Under the pieces are notes generated by a model. That model saw only the letters and a program-made list of their open reading frames with translations. It searched no databases and was not told the origin of the DNA. Shown in pieces: positions 1 to 7,353 of a stretch of 14,850 nucleotides of DNA. Position numbers and translations under genes: made by a program. Source of the stretch: Flavobacterium sp. (GTDB lineage Bacteria > Bacteroidota > Bacteroidia > Flavobacteriales > Flavobacteriaceae); the NCBI GenBank assembly GCA_019105125.1, contig JAHRWO010000168.1, positions 1-14,850 of the forward strand. The letters run 5' to 3'. The first letter of the stretch is position 1. Each line of letters starts with the position of its first letter.

Positions 1-74
1 CTATTTTTTCTTTGGAAGAGAACGAATGGAAAGATACTGTAACTTTGCAACTACAATTACGCGATATTAGATAA
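1..74 (+). CDS. recJ: C-terminal tail of a gene, probably recJ (single-strand-specific exonuclease), 5' end outside the window
   Basis: The frame whose first complete codon starts at base 3 is open from the window edge to a TAA at 72-74. It encodes 23 visible residues ending in LQLQLRDIR. A closing beta strand of this kind, rich in alternating Leu and Gln and ending in a DIR-like tripeptide, is what I associate with the C-terminus of RecJ exonucleases in Flavobacteriia. RecJ degrades single-stranded DNA 5' to 3' in recombination and mismatch repair in the cytoplasm. Only the tail is visible and no catalytic DHH motif can be checked, so the name rests on the end sequence alone. The MFS gene follows 60 bp later on the same strand. 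Confidence 0.5.
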   Translation, partial: IFSLEENEWKDTVTLQLQLRDIR

Positions 75-76
75 AG

Positions 77-111
77 TATTCAGTGTTCAATATCGAGTGT
101 TCAGTTTTTGT
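77..111. repeat. Degenerate 7-bp tandem repeat in the recJ-MFS intergenic gap
   Basis: Four consecutive heptamers, at 77-83, 84-90, 91-97 and 98-104, fit a TRTTCAG-like pattern: TATTCAG, TGTTCAA, TATCGAG and TGTTCAG. A decayed fifth may follow at 105-111. The 8-mer AGTGTTCA occurs exactly twice, at 82-89 and 96-103, 14 bp (two units) apart. The repeat fills most of the 60-bp gap before the MFS start. Its function is unknown. It may be a spreading intergenic heptamer family or a chance low-complexity stretch. Confidence 0.55.
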
Positions 112-134
112 GAAATTTAATAACAAGTTCATTC

Positions 135-1400
135 GTGGCATCAAAACCCAAAAAAGACCCATTTTCTTCTTTACGCATACCCGAATTTCGCTGGTTTTTA
201 GCCATGCGATTGTTTATTGTATTGGCTTGGTCGATGCAATTTGTATTGATTGAGTGGGAAGTGTATCGCATTACAAAAGACCCGCTATCATTGGGATTAA
301 TTGGTTTGATGGAAATTATTCCTGCAATCAGTATGGCGTTGTTTGCCGGACATATTGTGGATCAAAATGAGAAGAAAGGCTTGTTAATCAAATGTTTTTC
401 TGGATTAGCAACAATTAGTGCATTGTTGTGTTTGTTAGTGCATCCGAACTTCATCGATTCTTTTTCAAAAAACACCATTTTGTACGGAATTTACGCTTTA
501 GTTTTCGTGGGCGGAATCATTCGGGCTTTTTTAATTCCATCCGTTTTTAGTTTGTTAGGATTGATTATTCCTAAAAAAGAGCAACCAAATGCGGCTACAT
601 GGAGTAGTTCTACTTGGCAAGTGGCTGCTGTAATTGGTCCAGCATTGGCGGGATTTGCAATTGGTTGGTTTGGTGCGTTTTGGTCATTGGTTTTTGTAGT
701 TTTTTGTGTGATTATGGCTTTAGTCGTATTGACACAAATTGAAAGAAAACCGATTTTAAATCCAAAACTAGGCGAACCGATTTTCAAAAGTTTGAAAGAA
801 GGATTGTCGTTCGTTTTTCATTCAAAACCTATTTTGAATGCGATTTCGCTTGATATGTTCGCCGTTTTATTCGGTGGAGCCGTTGCATTATTACCGATTT
901 TTGCGCAAGACATTTTAAAAGTGGGTTCGGAAGGATTTGGAATTTTAAGAGCAGCTCCGGCCGTCGGCGGATTGCTTACGATGTTAATTGCAACATCTAT
1001 TCCACTACATCAAAAAGCAGGTAAAAAGTTATTATTAGCTGTTTTTGGATTTGGAGTTTGTATTGTCGTTTTCGGATTATCAACAAACTTTTGGTTATCC
1101 GTTGTAGCATTATTTTTGAGTGGTGTAACGGATGGAATTTCAGTAGTTATTCGACAAACAATCCTTCAAATTTATACGCCTGACCACATGCGAGGGCGAG
1201 TTTCTTCAGTGAATTCGATATTTGTGGGTTCTTCTAACGAATTAGGTGCTTTTGAAAGTGGCTTGGCTTCCAAAATCATGGGAGTGGTTCCAGCTGTGGT
1301 TTTTGGAGGAATGATGACATTAGGAATTGTGGGAGTTACTGCTGTAGCATCGCCAAAATTTAGAGAATTGGATATCGAAAAAGATTTGGAAACGATTTAG
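135..1400 (+). CDS. Major facilitator superfamily exporter (MFS_3 / EntS-like type)
   Basis: A 421-residue inner membrane transporter with about 12 predicted hydrophobic segments, the normal MFS length. The N-terminal cytoplasmic stretch (residues 10-20) is the 'SLRIPEFRWFL' kind of start common in MFS_3 members. A motif-A-like loop, GHIVDQNEKK, lies at residues 72-81 after TM2. The loop before the last helices (about residues 350-365) carries PDHMRGRVSSVNSIF, typical of the EntS/transmembrane-effector branch of exporters. The substrate cannot be told from sequence. The start is GTG at 135: an in-frame TGA at 111-113 excludes a longer ORF with a better start, and the next ATG (residue 24) would remove the conserved N-terminus. 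There is no clear ribosome binding site. The stop overlaps that of the convergent lpxH by 4 bp. Confidence 0.85.
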   Translation: MASKPKKDPFSSLRIPEFRWFLAMRLFIVLAWSMQFVLIEWEVYRITKDPLSLGLIGLMEIIPAISMALFAGHIVDQNEKKGLLIKCFSGLATISALLCLLVHPNFIDSFSKNTILYGIYALVFVGGIIRAFLIPSVFSLLGLIIPKKEQPNAATWSSSTWQVAAVIGPALAGFAIGWFGAFWSLVFVVFCVIMALVVLTQIERKPILNPKLGEPIFKSLKEGLSFVFHSKPILNAISLDMFAVLFGGAVALLPIFAQDILKVGSEGFGILRAAPAVGGLLTMLIATSIPLHQKAGKKLLLAVFGFGVCIVVFGLSTNFWLSVVALFLSGVTDGISVVIRQTILQIYTPDHMRGRVSSVNSIFVGSSNELGAFESGLASKIMGVVPAVVFGGMMTLGIVGVTAVASPKFRELDIEKDLETI

Positions 1401-2149
1401 TTTTTGAATTCTTTCAATTCCATTTTTTCGCCATCAAAAACGCCGTATGTAAAATAACCAATCCAATCGCCTAAGTTTACGTATTTAGAGTTATCTTTTA
1501 ATTCGATTTCTAATGGCAAATGTCGATGTCCAAAAACAAAGAAATCATAGTGTTTGCTTTCTAGTTTTCGTTTGCAATATTGTACTAACCATTCGTTGTC
1601 TTCTCCTAAATATTTAACATCTTCAGCGCCCGAAATTAGTTTGTTTTTCACCGATAAATATTGGGCTAACTTTACACCAATATCAGGATGTAACCAACGA
1701 AATAACCATTTTGAAAAAGGATTGGTAAAGACTTTTTTCATGCGTTTGTAACCCATATCACCGGGGCCTTTTCCGTCACCATGACCAATTAAAAAGGTTT
1801 TACCATTAAATGTAAATTCTTGATTATCGTGATAAACAGGAATATTTAACTCTTTTTGAAAATAATCGTGCATCCATAAGTCGTGATTTCCTACAAAAAA
1901 ATAGATTGGAATGCCAGAATCCTTAATTTCTGCTAATTTTCCTAAAACCCTTACGAATCCTTTCGGAACAACGGTTTTGTATTCAAACCAAAAGTCGAAT
2001 AAATCACCTAGTAAAAAGATAGCATCAGCATCTTGCTTAACCATATCAAGCCATTGAATGAACTTTTGTTCTCTTGGAAAGCTTAATTCAGGGGTTGGTG
2101 CTCCAAAATGTTGATCGGAGGCAAAATAAATTTTAGTTGAATATTTCAA
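1397..2149 (-). CDS. lpxH: UDP-2,3-diacylglucosamine diphosphatase (LpxH-type metallophosphoesterase)
   Basis: A 250-residue calcineurin-like phosphoesterase. LpxH hydrolyses the pyrophosphate of UDP-2,3-diacylglucosamine to give lipid X and UMP, the fourth step of lipid A synthesis, at the cytoplasmic face of the inner membrane. The full set of metal-binding motifs is visible: DQH at 12-14, GDLFDFWFEY at 48-57, GNHDLW at 87-92, GHGDGKG at 122-128 and GHRHLP at 207-212. The FDFWFEY block and the lid region with HPDIG (154-158) favour LpxH over generic phosphodiesterases. The start codon is TTG (2149-2147). No in-frame ATG lies close upstream, and the next Met (residue 36) would delete the first metal motif, so TTG is preferred. 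A -7 promoter element sits just upstream (2172-2179). The gene stands alone and converges on the MFS gene. Confidence 0.88.
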   Translation of the reverse strand: MKYSTKIYFASDQHFGAPTPELSFPREQKFIQWLDMVKQDADAIFLLGDLFDFWFEYKTVVPKGFVRVLGKLAEIKDSGIPIYFFVGNHDLWMHDYFQKELNIPVYHDNQEFTFNGKTFLIGHGDGKGPGDMGYKRMKKVFTNPFSKWLFRWLHPDIGVKLAQYLSVKNKLISGAEDVKYLGEDNEWLVQYCKRKLESKHYDFFVFGHRHLPLEIELKDNSKYVNLGDWIGYFTYGVFDGEKMELKEFKN

Positions 2150-2171
2150 GGTATTTGTTATATGATGCTTG

Positions 2172-2179
2172 CAAAATTA
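2172..2179 (-). promoter_or_regulatory. Putative -7 promoter element for lpxH
   Basis: Read on the minus strand this is TAATTTTG, an exact match to the Bacteroidota -7 consensus TAnnTTTG. It would place transcription start around 2165, giving a leader of roughly 15 nt before the TTG start at 2149. No well-spaced -33 TTG is present: the nearest is only about 13 bp upstream. Support is therefore partial. Confidence 0.45.
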
Positions 2180-2222
2180 TATAAAAATTAATCAAATAAG
2201 TAAATATTTTACATCAAAAACT

Positions 2223-2251
2223 TTGTCGCATTATAATAATTACTATTTTTG
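2223..2251 (+). promoter_or_regulatory. Putative Bacteroidota-type promoter for the T9SS adhesin cassette
   Basis: TTG at 2223-2225 and TATTTTTG at 2244-2251 match the Bacteroidota -33 (TTG) and -7 (TAnnTTTG) elements with an 18-bp spacer. Transcription would start near 2258, leaving a leader of about 28 nt before the ATG at 2286. No comparable element is seen ahead of the two downstream genes, so this could drive the whole 2286-9228 cassette. Confidence 0.55.
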
Positions 2252-2285
2252 AAAATTAATCAAACCTTAATACTTTTTTAACATA

Positions 2286-5200
2286 ATGAAAAAACTATTA
2301 CTTTTTTTTATGTCATTGTATTCTTTCATAGCATTTGGACAACTGTCTGAAAACTTTGAAGGAACAACGTTCCCGCCTACGGGTTGGGCTGTTTTTGATA
2401 ATGGCGTTGGCCCTGTTGTGTCATGGGCAAGAACAACGAACACAACTTTAACTCGTAACGGTTCTGTTGGAGCCGCTTATCTTAACAGAGAGGCAGTAGC
2501 TGCTGGGCAAACTGCTTCTGATTGGTTGGTAACTCCTCAGGTAGCAGTTCCTGCAAGTGGTCAGTTGCAGTTACGGTTTTTTACGAGACAAACTTTGGCA
2601 ACAAATGAAGGAAGTATTTATTCGATAAGGGTTTCTACAGCTTCACAAAATAATATTGCCGATTTCACAAGTGTTCCACAGACTTGGACCGAATTGACAT
2701 TGAATACTACCTTCAATGTTTATGAACAGAAAATTGTGAATTTAAATGCTTTTGCGGGTCAAAATATCTACATAGCATTTGTAATGGAAAATAATAACGG
2801 TGATAGATGGTTAATTGATGATGTAAAAATCGATCAACCTTGTACCATTAATACAAATTTGAATGCAGTTCCTAATGCTACATCAGCTACTTTATCATGG
2901 ACAAGTCAAAGTGCAACAGGTCCTTGGGAGATTGAATATGGTCCGGTAGGATTTACACAAGGAACCGGAACTATAGTGAGTGCGCCAACTAATCCTTTTG
3001 TGTTAACTGGATTACAAGCAATTACGGAGTATTCTTATTATGTTAGAACTGTTTGTGATCCTGATTTGTCAGGGCCTTGGTCTGCTACTCCTCGTGATTT
3101 TACTACAACAGCTTTACCGCCAGTTTGTGGTGGTAGTTTTGTAGATTCTGGAAGTGTTGGAGGTAATTATGGTAATAATGAGAACACAACAACGCTTATT
3201 TGTCCTACAAATCCAGGCGATTTGGTAACAGTTACTTTCACATCTTTCAATTTAGAGAATAATTGGGATTTTTTAAGAGTATACGATGGTAACAGTGCGG
3301 CAGCTCCGTTACTAGGCACATACTCAGGTACTACTTTGCCACCTGCAATTACAGCGTCGTCAATTAATGGGTGTTTAACATTTGTTTTCACTTCTGATGG
3401 TTCGGGTACAAGAGCAGGTTGGACTGCTGATGTAACATGTGCGCCAGCTCCAACTTGTCCTAAACCTACTGTGGTAACAGTTAGTACAATTACTTCAAAT
3501 TCTGCTCAAGTTTCATGGACTAATAATGCTCCTTCTGCTACTTCTTTCGAAGTAATTTGGTTGCCTGCAGGTTCTCCTGCTCCAACAGCAGCTTCTACTG
3601 GAGTTGTTACACCTTCAAGTCCTTATACAATTACGGGATTGAGTTCACAAACTACCTATGATGTTTACGTTAGAGCGTTGTGTCAACCAGGTGGAACAGA
3701 TGTTGGAGATTGGTCTGTGAAAGCAACTTTTTCAACCACTCCTAACTATTGTGCTGGTGATCATTTTTATGATTTAGGTGGTCCAACAGGAAACTATCCA
3801 AACAACGTAACTGCTGCAAACGGTACAACTACTATTTGTCCTGAAAATCCAGGCGATGTTGTAACGGTTTATTTTAATTCATTTGAATTAATTAGTAGCG
3901 TAGGTGATTCTTTAACGATTTATGATGGTGATAGTACTACAGGAACTCCAGTAGGAACTTACTTTGGAACTAACATTATTCCTTCTTATACAGCAACATC
4001 TCCTACCGGATGTTTGACTTTTGTGTTTACTTCTAATGGAACACAGAATGCCCCAGGATGGGATGCTACAATTTTATGTGCTCCTCCTTGTCCTTCTATC
4101 ACTGCTGTTCTTAATAGTTCAACACCTGCAATTGGTTCAGAAAATGTAATTAGAATTTGTCAAGGGCAATCGGTTGAATTTAATGGTAGTGGTGTTTTTG
4201 CTGCTGATGGTACAGGTGCTACTTATGAATGGAATTTTGGTGATGGTGGTACAGCAACAGGTCAGTCAGTGTCTCACGTTTTCACTACAGAAGGAATTTA
4301 TTTAGTTAATTTATTTGTTACTGATGCTAATGGATGTAGAAGTACTAACAGATTAAATCAGTTGGTTTATGTTTCAACTACACCAAGTTTTTCAGGTATT
4401 ACAATTTTAGATGATGAAATTTGCTTAGGCCAGAGTACAACGATTACGGGTGCGGCTACTCCTACGTCATTTGTTAGGGATTGTGCGCCTCCAGTAAGTG
4501 GTACTACTTTCTTACCTGATGGTAGTGGAGTTTCTTATCAAACTTCAATTCCTGTTGATTGTTTTCCATTTGGAAGTACTATTACCTCAGCAAGCCAAAT
4601 TACTTCGGTTTGTTTGAATATGGAGCATTCCTATTTAGGAGATTTAGAAATTAGATTGGTTAGCCCAACGGGTCAGTCTGTTATATTACATGCCTATCCA
4701 AATGGTGGTGGCACTTATCTAGGATGTCCATTAGATGACCCAAATGTGGGTCCAGGTGTAGGAAGAGAATATTGTTTTACTCCTACGTCATCAACAACTT
4801 TAGTTAATGGAACAAGGTCAGATTGTGGAACTCCAAGTAGAGCGTCTGTAAATGCAGGAAGTTATGCGCCTGTTGGTTCTTTTGCTAGTTTAATTGGAAG
4901 TTCATTGAATGGAAACTGGTCATTAATTGTAACAGATAATTTACTTGCTGACAACGGATATATTTTTTCATGGAGTATTAATTTTGATAGTACATTGTTA
5001 CCAACAGATTATCAATTTACTCCTACAATAGCAAGTTCAAATTGGTCTGCTGATTCAACTATCACTGCAACTAATGGCGAGCAAATTACTGTAACTCCAA
5101 CTGCAACAGGAACTCAATGTTATACTTACAATGTGACTGACAATTTTGGTTGTACGTATTCTCAACAAGTTTGTCTTCAAGTAAATCCAGGTGTTGAATT

Positions 5201-6347
5201 AAATAGTATACAAGCTGCTCCTGCAATTTGTCAAGGTGATAATGGAATCTTTACTTTTACAGGAACTCCTGATACAACGGTAACATTCAATATTGATGGT
5301 GGTGCAAACCAAACCGTTTTATTAGACGCAAATGGTACTGCACAGGTAACTTTGGTAGGATTAGTTAATACAAGTACAATTAATGCAACTTATATTACTG
5401 CACCAGCTATTCCAACTACCGGAAATGCAATTGCTGCAGTTGGAGGTTCTAATCCTAATAATGCTGTTGGAGCTATTTTAGCCGCAGGAACTACTGCGTC
5501 TACTGCCAACTCATTATTAATTAATGCTGCGAATCCAACAACAACGTTAACATTAGCTAATGATGTTCCTACTGGAACGCCAATTACGATAAGTATAGCG
5601 AAAAACAATAATGCTTCTTCTGTTACAATTGTTGACGGTCCATCGACATTGTTATTCAATACTGGTACTTTGAATCAAATTCAACATGTTACTTTTATTA
5701 AAGGAACTAACTCTAATACAATTACTATTAACAGAAATAATGGTAATACCTTATTAGATGGTGTTTCATATTCTTATGATGAATTAGGTTGTGATAGACC
5801 ATTGAACATTATTGCTACTCAAGTAGTAGATGAAATTCCAACGTTAGCGGTTATCAACCCACTAATTTGTGTTGGAGGTAATGGTAGTTTTCAAATTAAT
5901 GGAGGTCCAAACGATACTATTGGATACTCACTAAATGGAGGTGCGGTTCAAACAGTGACTTTGGATGCTCAAGGTGTAGCTAATGTAGATATAACAAATC
6001 CAAACAGCTCTATCACAATCGAACTATTAGATGTAAACGGAAACTGTGTGTTATCAACACCTGTTACAGATATTATTAATGTAGAAAACTGTGAAATCCC
6101 TAAAGGAATTTCTCCTAATGGTGATGGTAAAAATGATAATTTAGACCTGAGTAACTTTAACGTTTCTAATTTAGAAATTTTCAACCGCCATGGTAGAAAA
6201 GTATACTCAAAATCTAATTATTCAAATGAGTGGTTTGGTCAATCAGACAAAGGAGATGATCTTCCTGATGCAACGTATTATTTCGTGATCGAGTTTAATG
6301 ATTCGCCAACCAAAACAGGATGGATTTATATTAATAGACAATACTAA
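2286..6347 (+). CDS. Large multidomain T9SS type B secreted adhesin
   Basis: A 1353-residue secreted protein. By eye the modules are: signal peptide 1-19 (ending FGQ); cleaved-adhesin/choice-of-anchor-J-like domain about 20-182 (NFEGTTFPPTGW start, WLIDDV near the end); fibronectin III 186-275; CUB-like 281-386; FN3 391-486; CUB-like 489-598; PKD 602-698 with WNFGDGG at 649; a proprotein-convertase P-like domain about 730-900; paired Ig-like repeats at 971-1024 and 1188-1240; and a type B (gliding-motility-associated) C-terminal domain 1270-1353 with SPNGDGKND at 1276-1284. The C-terminal domain is the known T9SS export signal, so the protein should cross the outer membrane and be released or displayed on the surface. 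The modules are mostly sugar-, protein- or calcium-binding beta-sandwiches and no catalytic domain is evident, so adhesion is inferred. PorP/SprF follows immediately. Confidence 0.85.
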   Translation: MKKLLLFFMSLYSFIAFGQLSENFEGTTFPPTGWAVFDNGVGPVVSWARTTNTTLTRNGSVGAAYLNREAVAAGQTASDWLVTPQVAVPASGQLQLRFFTRQTLATNEGSIYSIRVSTASQNNIADFTSVPQTWTELTLNTTFNVYEQKIVNLNAFAGQNIYIAFVMENNNGDRWLIDDVKIDQPCTINTNLNAVPNATSATLSWTSQSATGPWEIEYGPVGFTQGTGTIVSAPTNPFVLTGLQAITEYSYYVRTVCDPDLSGPWSATPRDFTTTALPPVCGGSFVDSGSVGGNYGNNENTTTLICPTNPGDLVTVTFTSFNLENNWDFLRVYDGNSAAAPLLGTYSGTTLPPAITASSINGCLTFVFTSDGSGTRAGWTADVTCAPAPTCPKPTVVTVSTITSNSAQVSWTNNAPSATSFEVIWLPAGSPAPTAASTGVVTPSSPYTITGLSSQTTYDVYVRALCQPGGTDVGDWSVKATFSTTPNYCAGDHFYDLGGPTGNYPNNVTAANGTTTICPENPGDVVTVYFNSFELISSVGDSLTIYDGDSTTGTPVGTYFGTNIIPSYTATSPTGCLTFVFTSNGTQNAPGWDATILCAPPCPSITAVLNSSTPAIGSENVIRICQGQSVEFNGSGVFAADGTGATYEWNFGDGGTATGQSVSHVFTTEGIYLVNLFVTDANGCRSTNRLNQLVYVSTTPSFSGITILDDEICLGQSTTITGAATPTSFVRDCAPPVSGTTFLPDGSGVSYQTSIPVDCFPFGSTITSASQITSVCLNMEHSYLGDLEIRLVSPTGQSVILHAYPNGGGTYLGCPLDDPNVGPGVGREYCFTPTSSTTLVNGTRSDCGTPSRASVNAGSYAPVGSFASLIGSSLNGNWSLIVTDNLLADNGYIFSWSINFDSTLLPTDYQFTPTIASSNWSADSTITATNGEQITVTPTATGTQCYTYNVTDNFGCTYSQQVCLQVNPGVELNSIQAAPAICQGDNGIFTFTGTPDTTVTFNIDGGANQTVLLDANGTAQVTLVGLVNTSTINATYITAPAIPTTGNAIAAVGGSNPNNAVGAILAAGTTASTANSLLINAANPTTTLTLANDVPTGTPITISIAKNNNASSVTIVDGPSTLLFNTGTLNQIQHVTFIKGTNSNTITINRNNGNTLLDGVSYSYDELGCDRPLNIIATQVVDEIPTLAVINPLICVGGNGSFQINGGPNDTIGYSLNGGAVQTVTLDAQGVANVDITNPNSSITIELLDVNGNCVLSTPVTDIINVENCEIPKGISPNGDGKNDNLDLSNFNVSNLEIFNRHGRKVYSKSNYSNEWFGQSDKGDDLPDATYYFVIEFNDSPTKTGWIYINRQY
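6096..6344 (+). other. T9SS type B C-terminal sorting domain of the adhesin
   Basis: Encodes residues 1271-1353. The hallmark SPNGDGKND is followed by the strand pattern NLEIFNRHGRKVY, a W-G turn with DLPDATYYFVI, and a final strand ending in Tyr. This is the family annotated as gliding motility-associated C-terminal (type B CTD). In Flavobacterium such domains direct export through T9SS and depend on a PorP/SprF-like partner. Confidence 0.85.
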
Positions 6348-6354
6348 TAAAAGA

Positions 6355-6389
6355 TAAGCTAATGTCTTTTTAATTGAGGCATTAGCTTA
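6355..6389 (+). promoter_or_regulatory. Intercistronic hairpin between the adhesin and porP/sprF genes
   Basis: TAAGCTAATGTC (6355-6366) pairs with GGCATTAGCTTA (6378-6389) as a 12-bp stem with one G-U pair and an 11-nt loop. It lies 8 nt after the adhesin stop. No T tract follows, so it is not a classic intrinsic terminator. It is more likely an mRNA-stabilising, processing or partial-attenuation element that sets different levels for the two genes. Confidence 0.55.
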
Positions 6390-6409
6390 CTTAAATAATT
6401 TTAATAATA

Positions 6410-7342
6410 ATGAAGAAACTATTTTTTGTAATATTAGGTGTGTTAGCTTTTTCTGCTGATACCCTTGCACAACAAGATCCACATTACACTCAATATATGT
6501 ACAATATGAGTATAATGAATCCTGCTTATGCTGGAAGTAAGGAAAATTTATCTATGGGTTTGCTTTACAGAAAACAATGGGTAGAAATTGAAGATGCTCC
6601 TACAACAGCAACTTTTTTTGGTCATTCTGCAGTAGGGAAAAATGTTGGTTTAGGATTGAGTTTTATTTCCGATAAGATTGGTCCAGTTGAAGAAAATAAC
6701 GTTTATGCAGATTTCTCTTACACTATAAATTTAGGAGGAGAACACAAATTAGCTTTTGGTTTAAAGACAGGATTAACTTTTCATCAGGTAGGGTTGTTTA
6801 GTGATATTAACTCAACACTTCCGCAGCAAGATGATCCTGCTTTTAGTGAAGACACTAACAATATTTATTTTAATTTAGGAACAGGTTTATTCTATTATAC
6901 CAATAAATATTATATTGGTTTTTCAGTGCCAAACATGTTAAAGTCTAAACATTTAGATATTAGACGTTCAGGAAATGAGGTAGAATTTGGATCTGAAACT
7001 TCTCACTATTTCTTAACAGGAGGATATGTGTTTGATATTAATGACAATGTTAAATTCAAACCATTCTTTATGATGAAATCTGCATTTAATGCACCTACAT
7101 CACTTGATTTATCAACAAACTTTTTGTTTAATGAGAAATTTGAAGTGGGCGCAACTTACAGACTTGATGATAGCTTTGGTGCAATGTTAAATTATACCAT
7201 TAATCCAAATTTAAGAATTGGTTACGCATATGATCATATCGTATCAAGCTTAAATGTATCTACACCTTCTTCTCACGAGATTATCTTATTATTTGATTTA
7301 AATTTCCCGAAGAAAGTATCAAGTTCACCAAGATTCTTCTAA
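6410..7342 (+). CDS. PorP/SprF-family type IX secretion outer membrane protein
   Basis: A 310-residue outer membrane beta-barrel protein. A signal peptide (1-20, ending TLA) is followed by the family's mature N-terminus, QQDPHYTQYMYN at 21-32, then MNPAYAGS at 36-43 and RKQWV at 54-58. All are hallmarks of PorP/SprF. The rest is alternating amphipathic strands, ending SPRFF with a terminal Phe as in many barrels. PorP is part of the T9SS machinery in Porphyromonas. SprF-like paralogs in Flavobacterium are needed for secretion of particular type B substrates and are usually encoded beside them. Sitting 62 bp after a type B substrate gene, it is best read as that substrate's dedicated partner rather than the core PorP. 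I see no promoter of its own, so co-transcription is likely. Confidence 0.9.
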   Translation: MKKLFFVILGVLAFSADTLAQQDPHYTQYMYNMSIMNPAYAGSKENLSMGLLYRKQWVEIEDAPTTATFFGHSAVGKNVGLGLSFISDKIGPVEENNVYADFSYTINLGGEHKLAFGLKTGLTFHQVGLFSDINSTLPQQDDPAFSEDTNNIYFNLGTGLFYYTNKYYIGFSVPNMLKSKHLDIRRSGNEVEFGSETSHYFLTGGYVFDINDNVKFKPFFMMKSAFNAPTSLDLSTNFLFNEKFEVGATYRLDDSFGAMLNYTINPNLRIGYAYDHIVSSLNVSTPSSHEIILLFDLNFPKKVSSSPRFF

Positions 7343-7353
7343 CCTAATTTAAC

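Noticed and set aside
491..787. 98-aa minus-strand ORF inside the MFS gene
   Set aside because: Lies wholly antisense to a well-supported transporter and has no family features; an AT-rich shadow frame.
1409..1423. Possible terminator hairpin after the MFS/lpxH junction (GAATT-CTTTC-AATTC)
   Set aside because: Stem is only 5 AT-rich base pairs inside lpxH codons; too weak to call.
1554..1751. 65-aa plus-strand ORF inside lpxH
   Set aside because: Antisense to conserved LpxH sequence; no independent support.
3167..3391. 74-aa minus-strand ORF inside the adhesin gene
   Set aside because: Antisense to the first CUB-like domain; no recognisable motif or start context.
3126..4080. Duplicated CUB-like and FN3 segments as a mobile or recombined DNA repeat
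   Set aside because: The similarity is at domain level with diverged DNA; ordinary module duplication in a surface protein.
5390..5659. 89-aa hydrophobic minus-strand ORF inside the adhesin gene
   Set aside because: Its Val/Ala/Ile-rich composition is the expected complement of the Asn/Thr/Ala codons of the sense gene, not evidence of a membrane protein.
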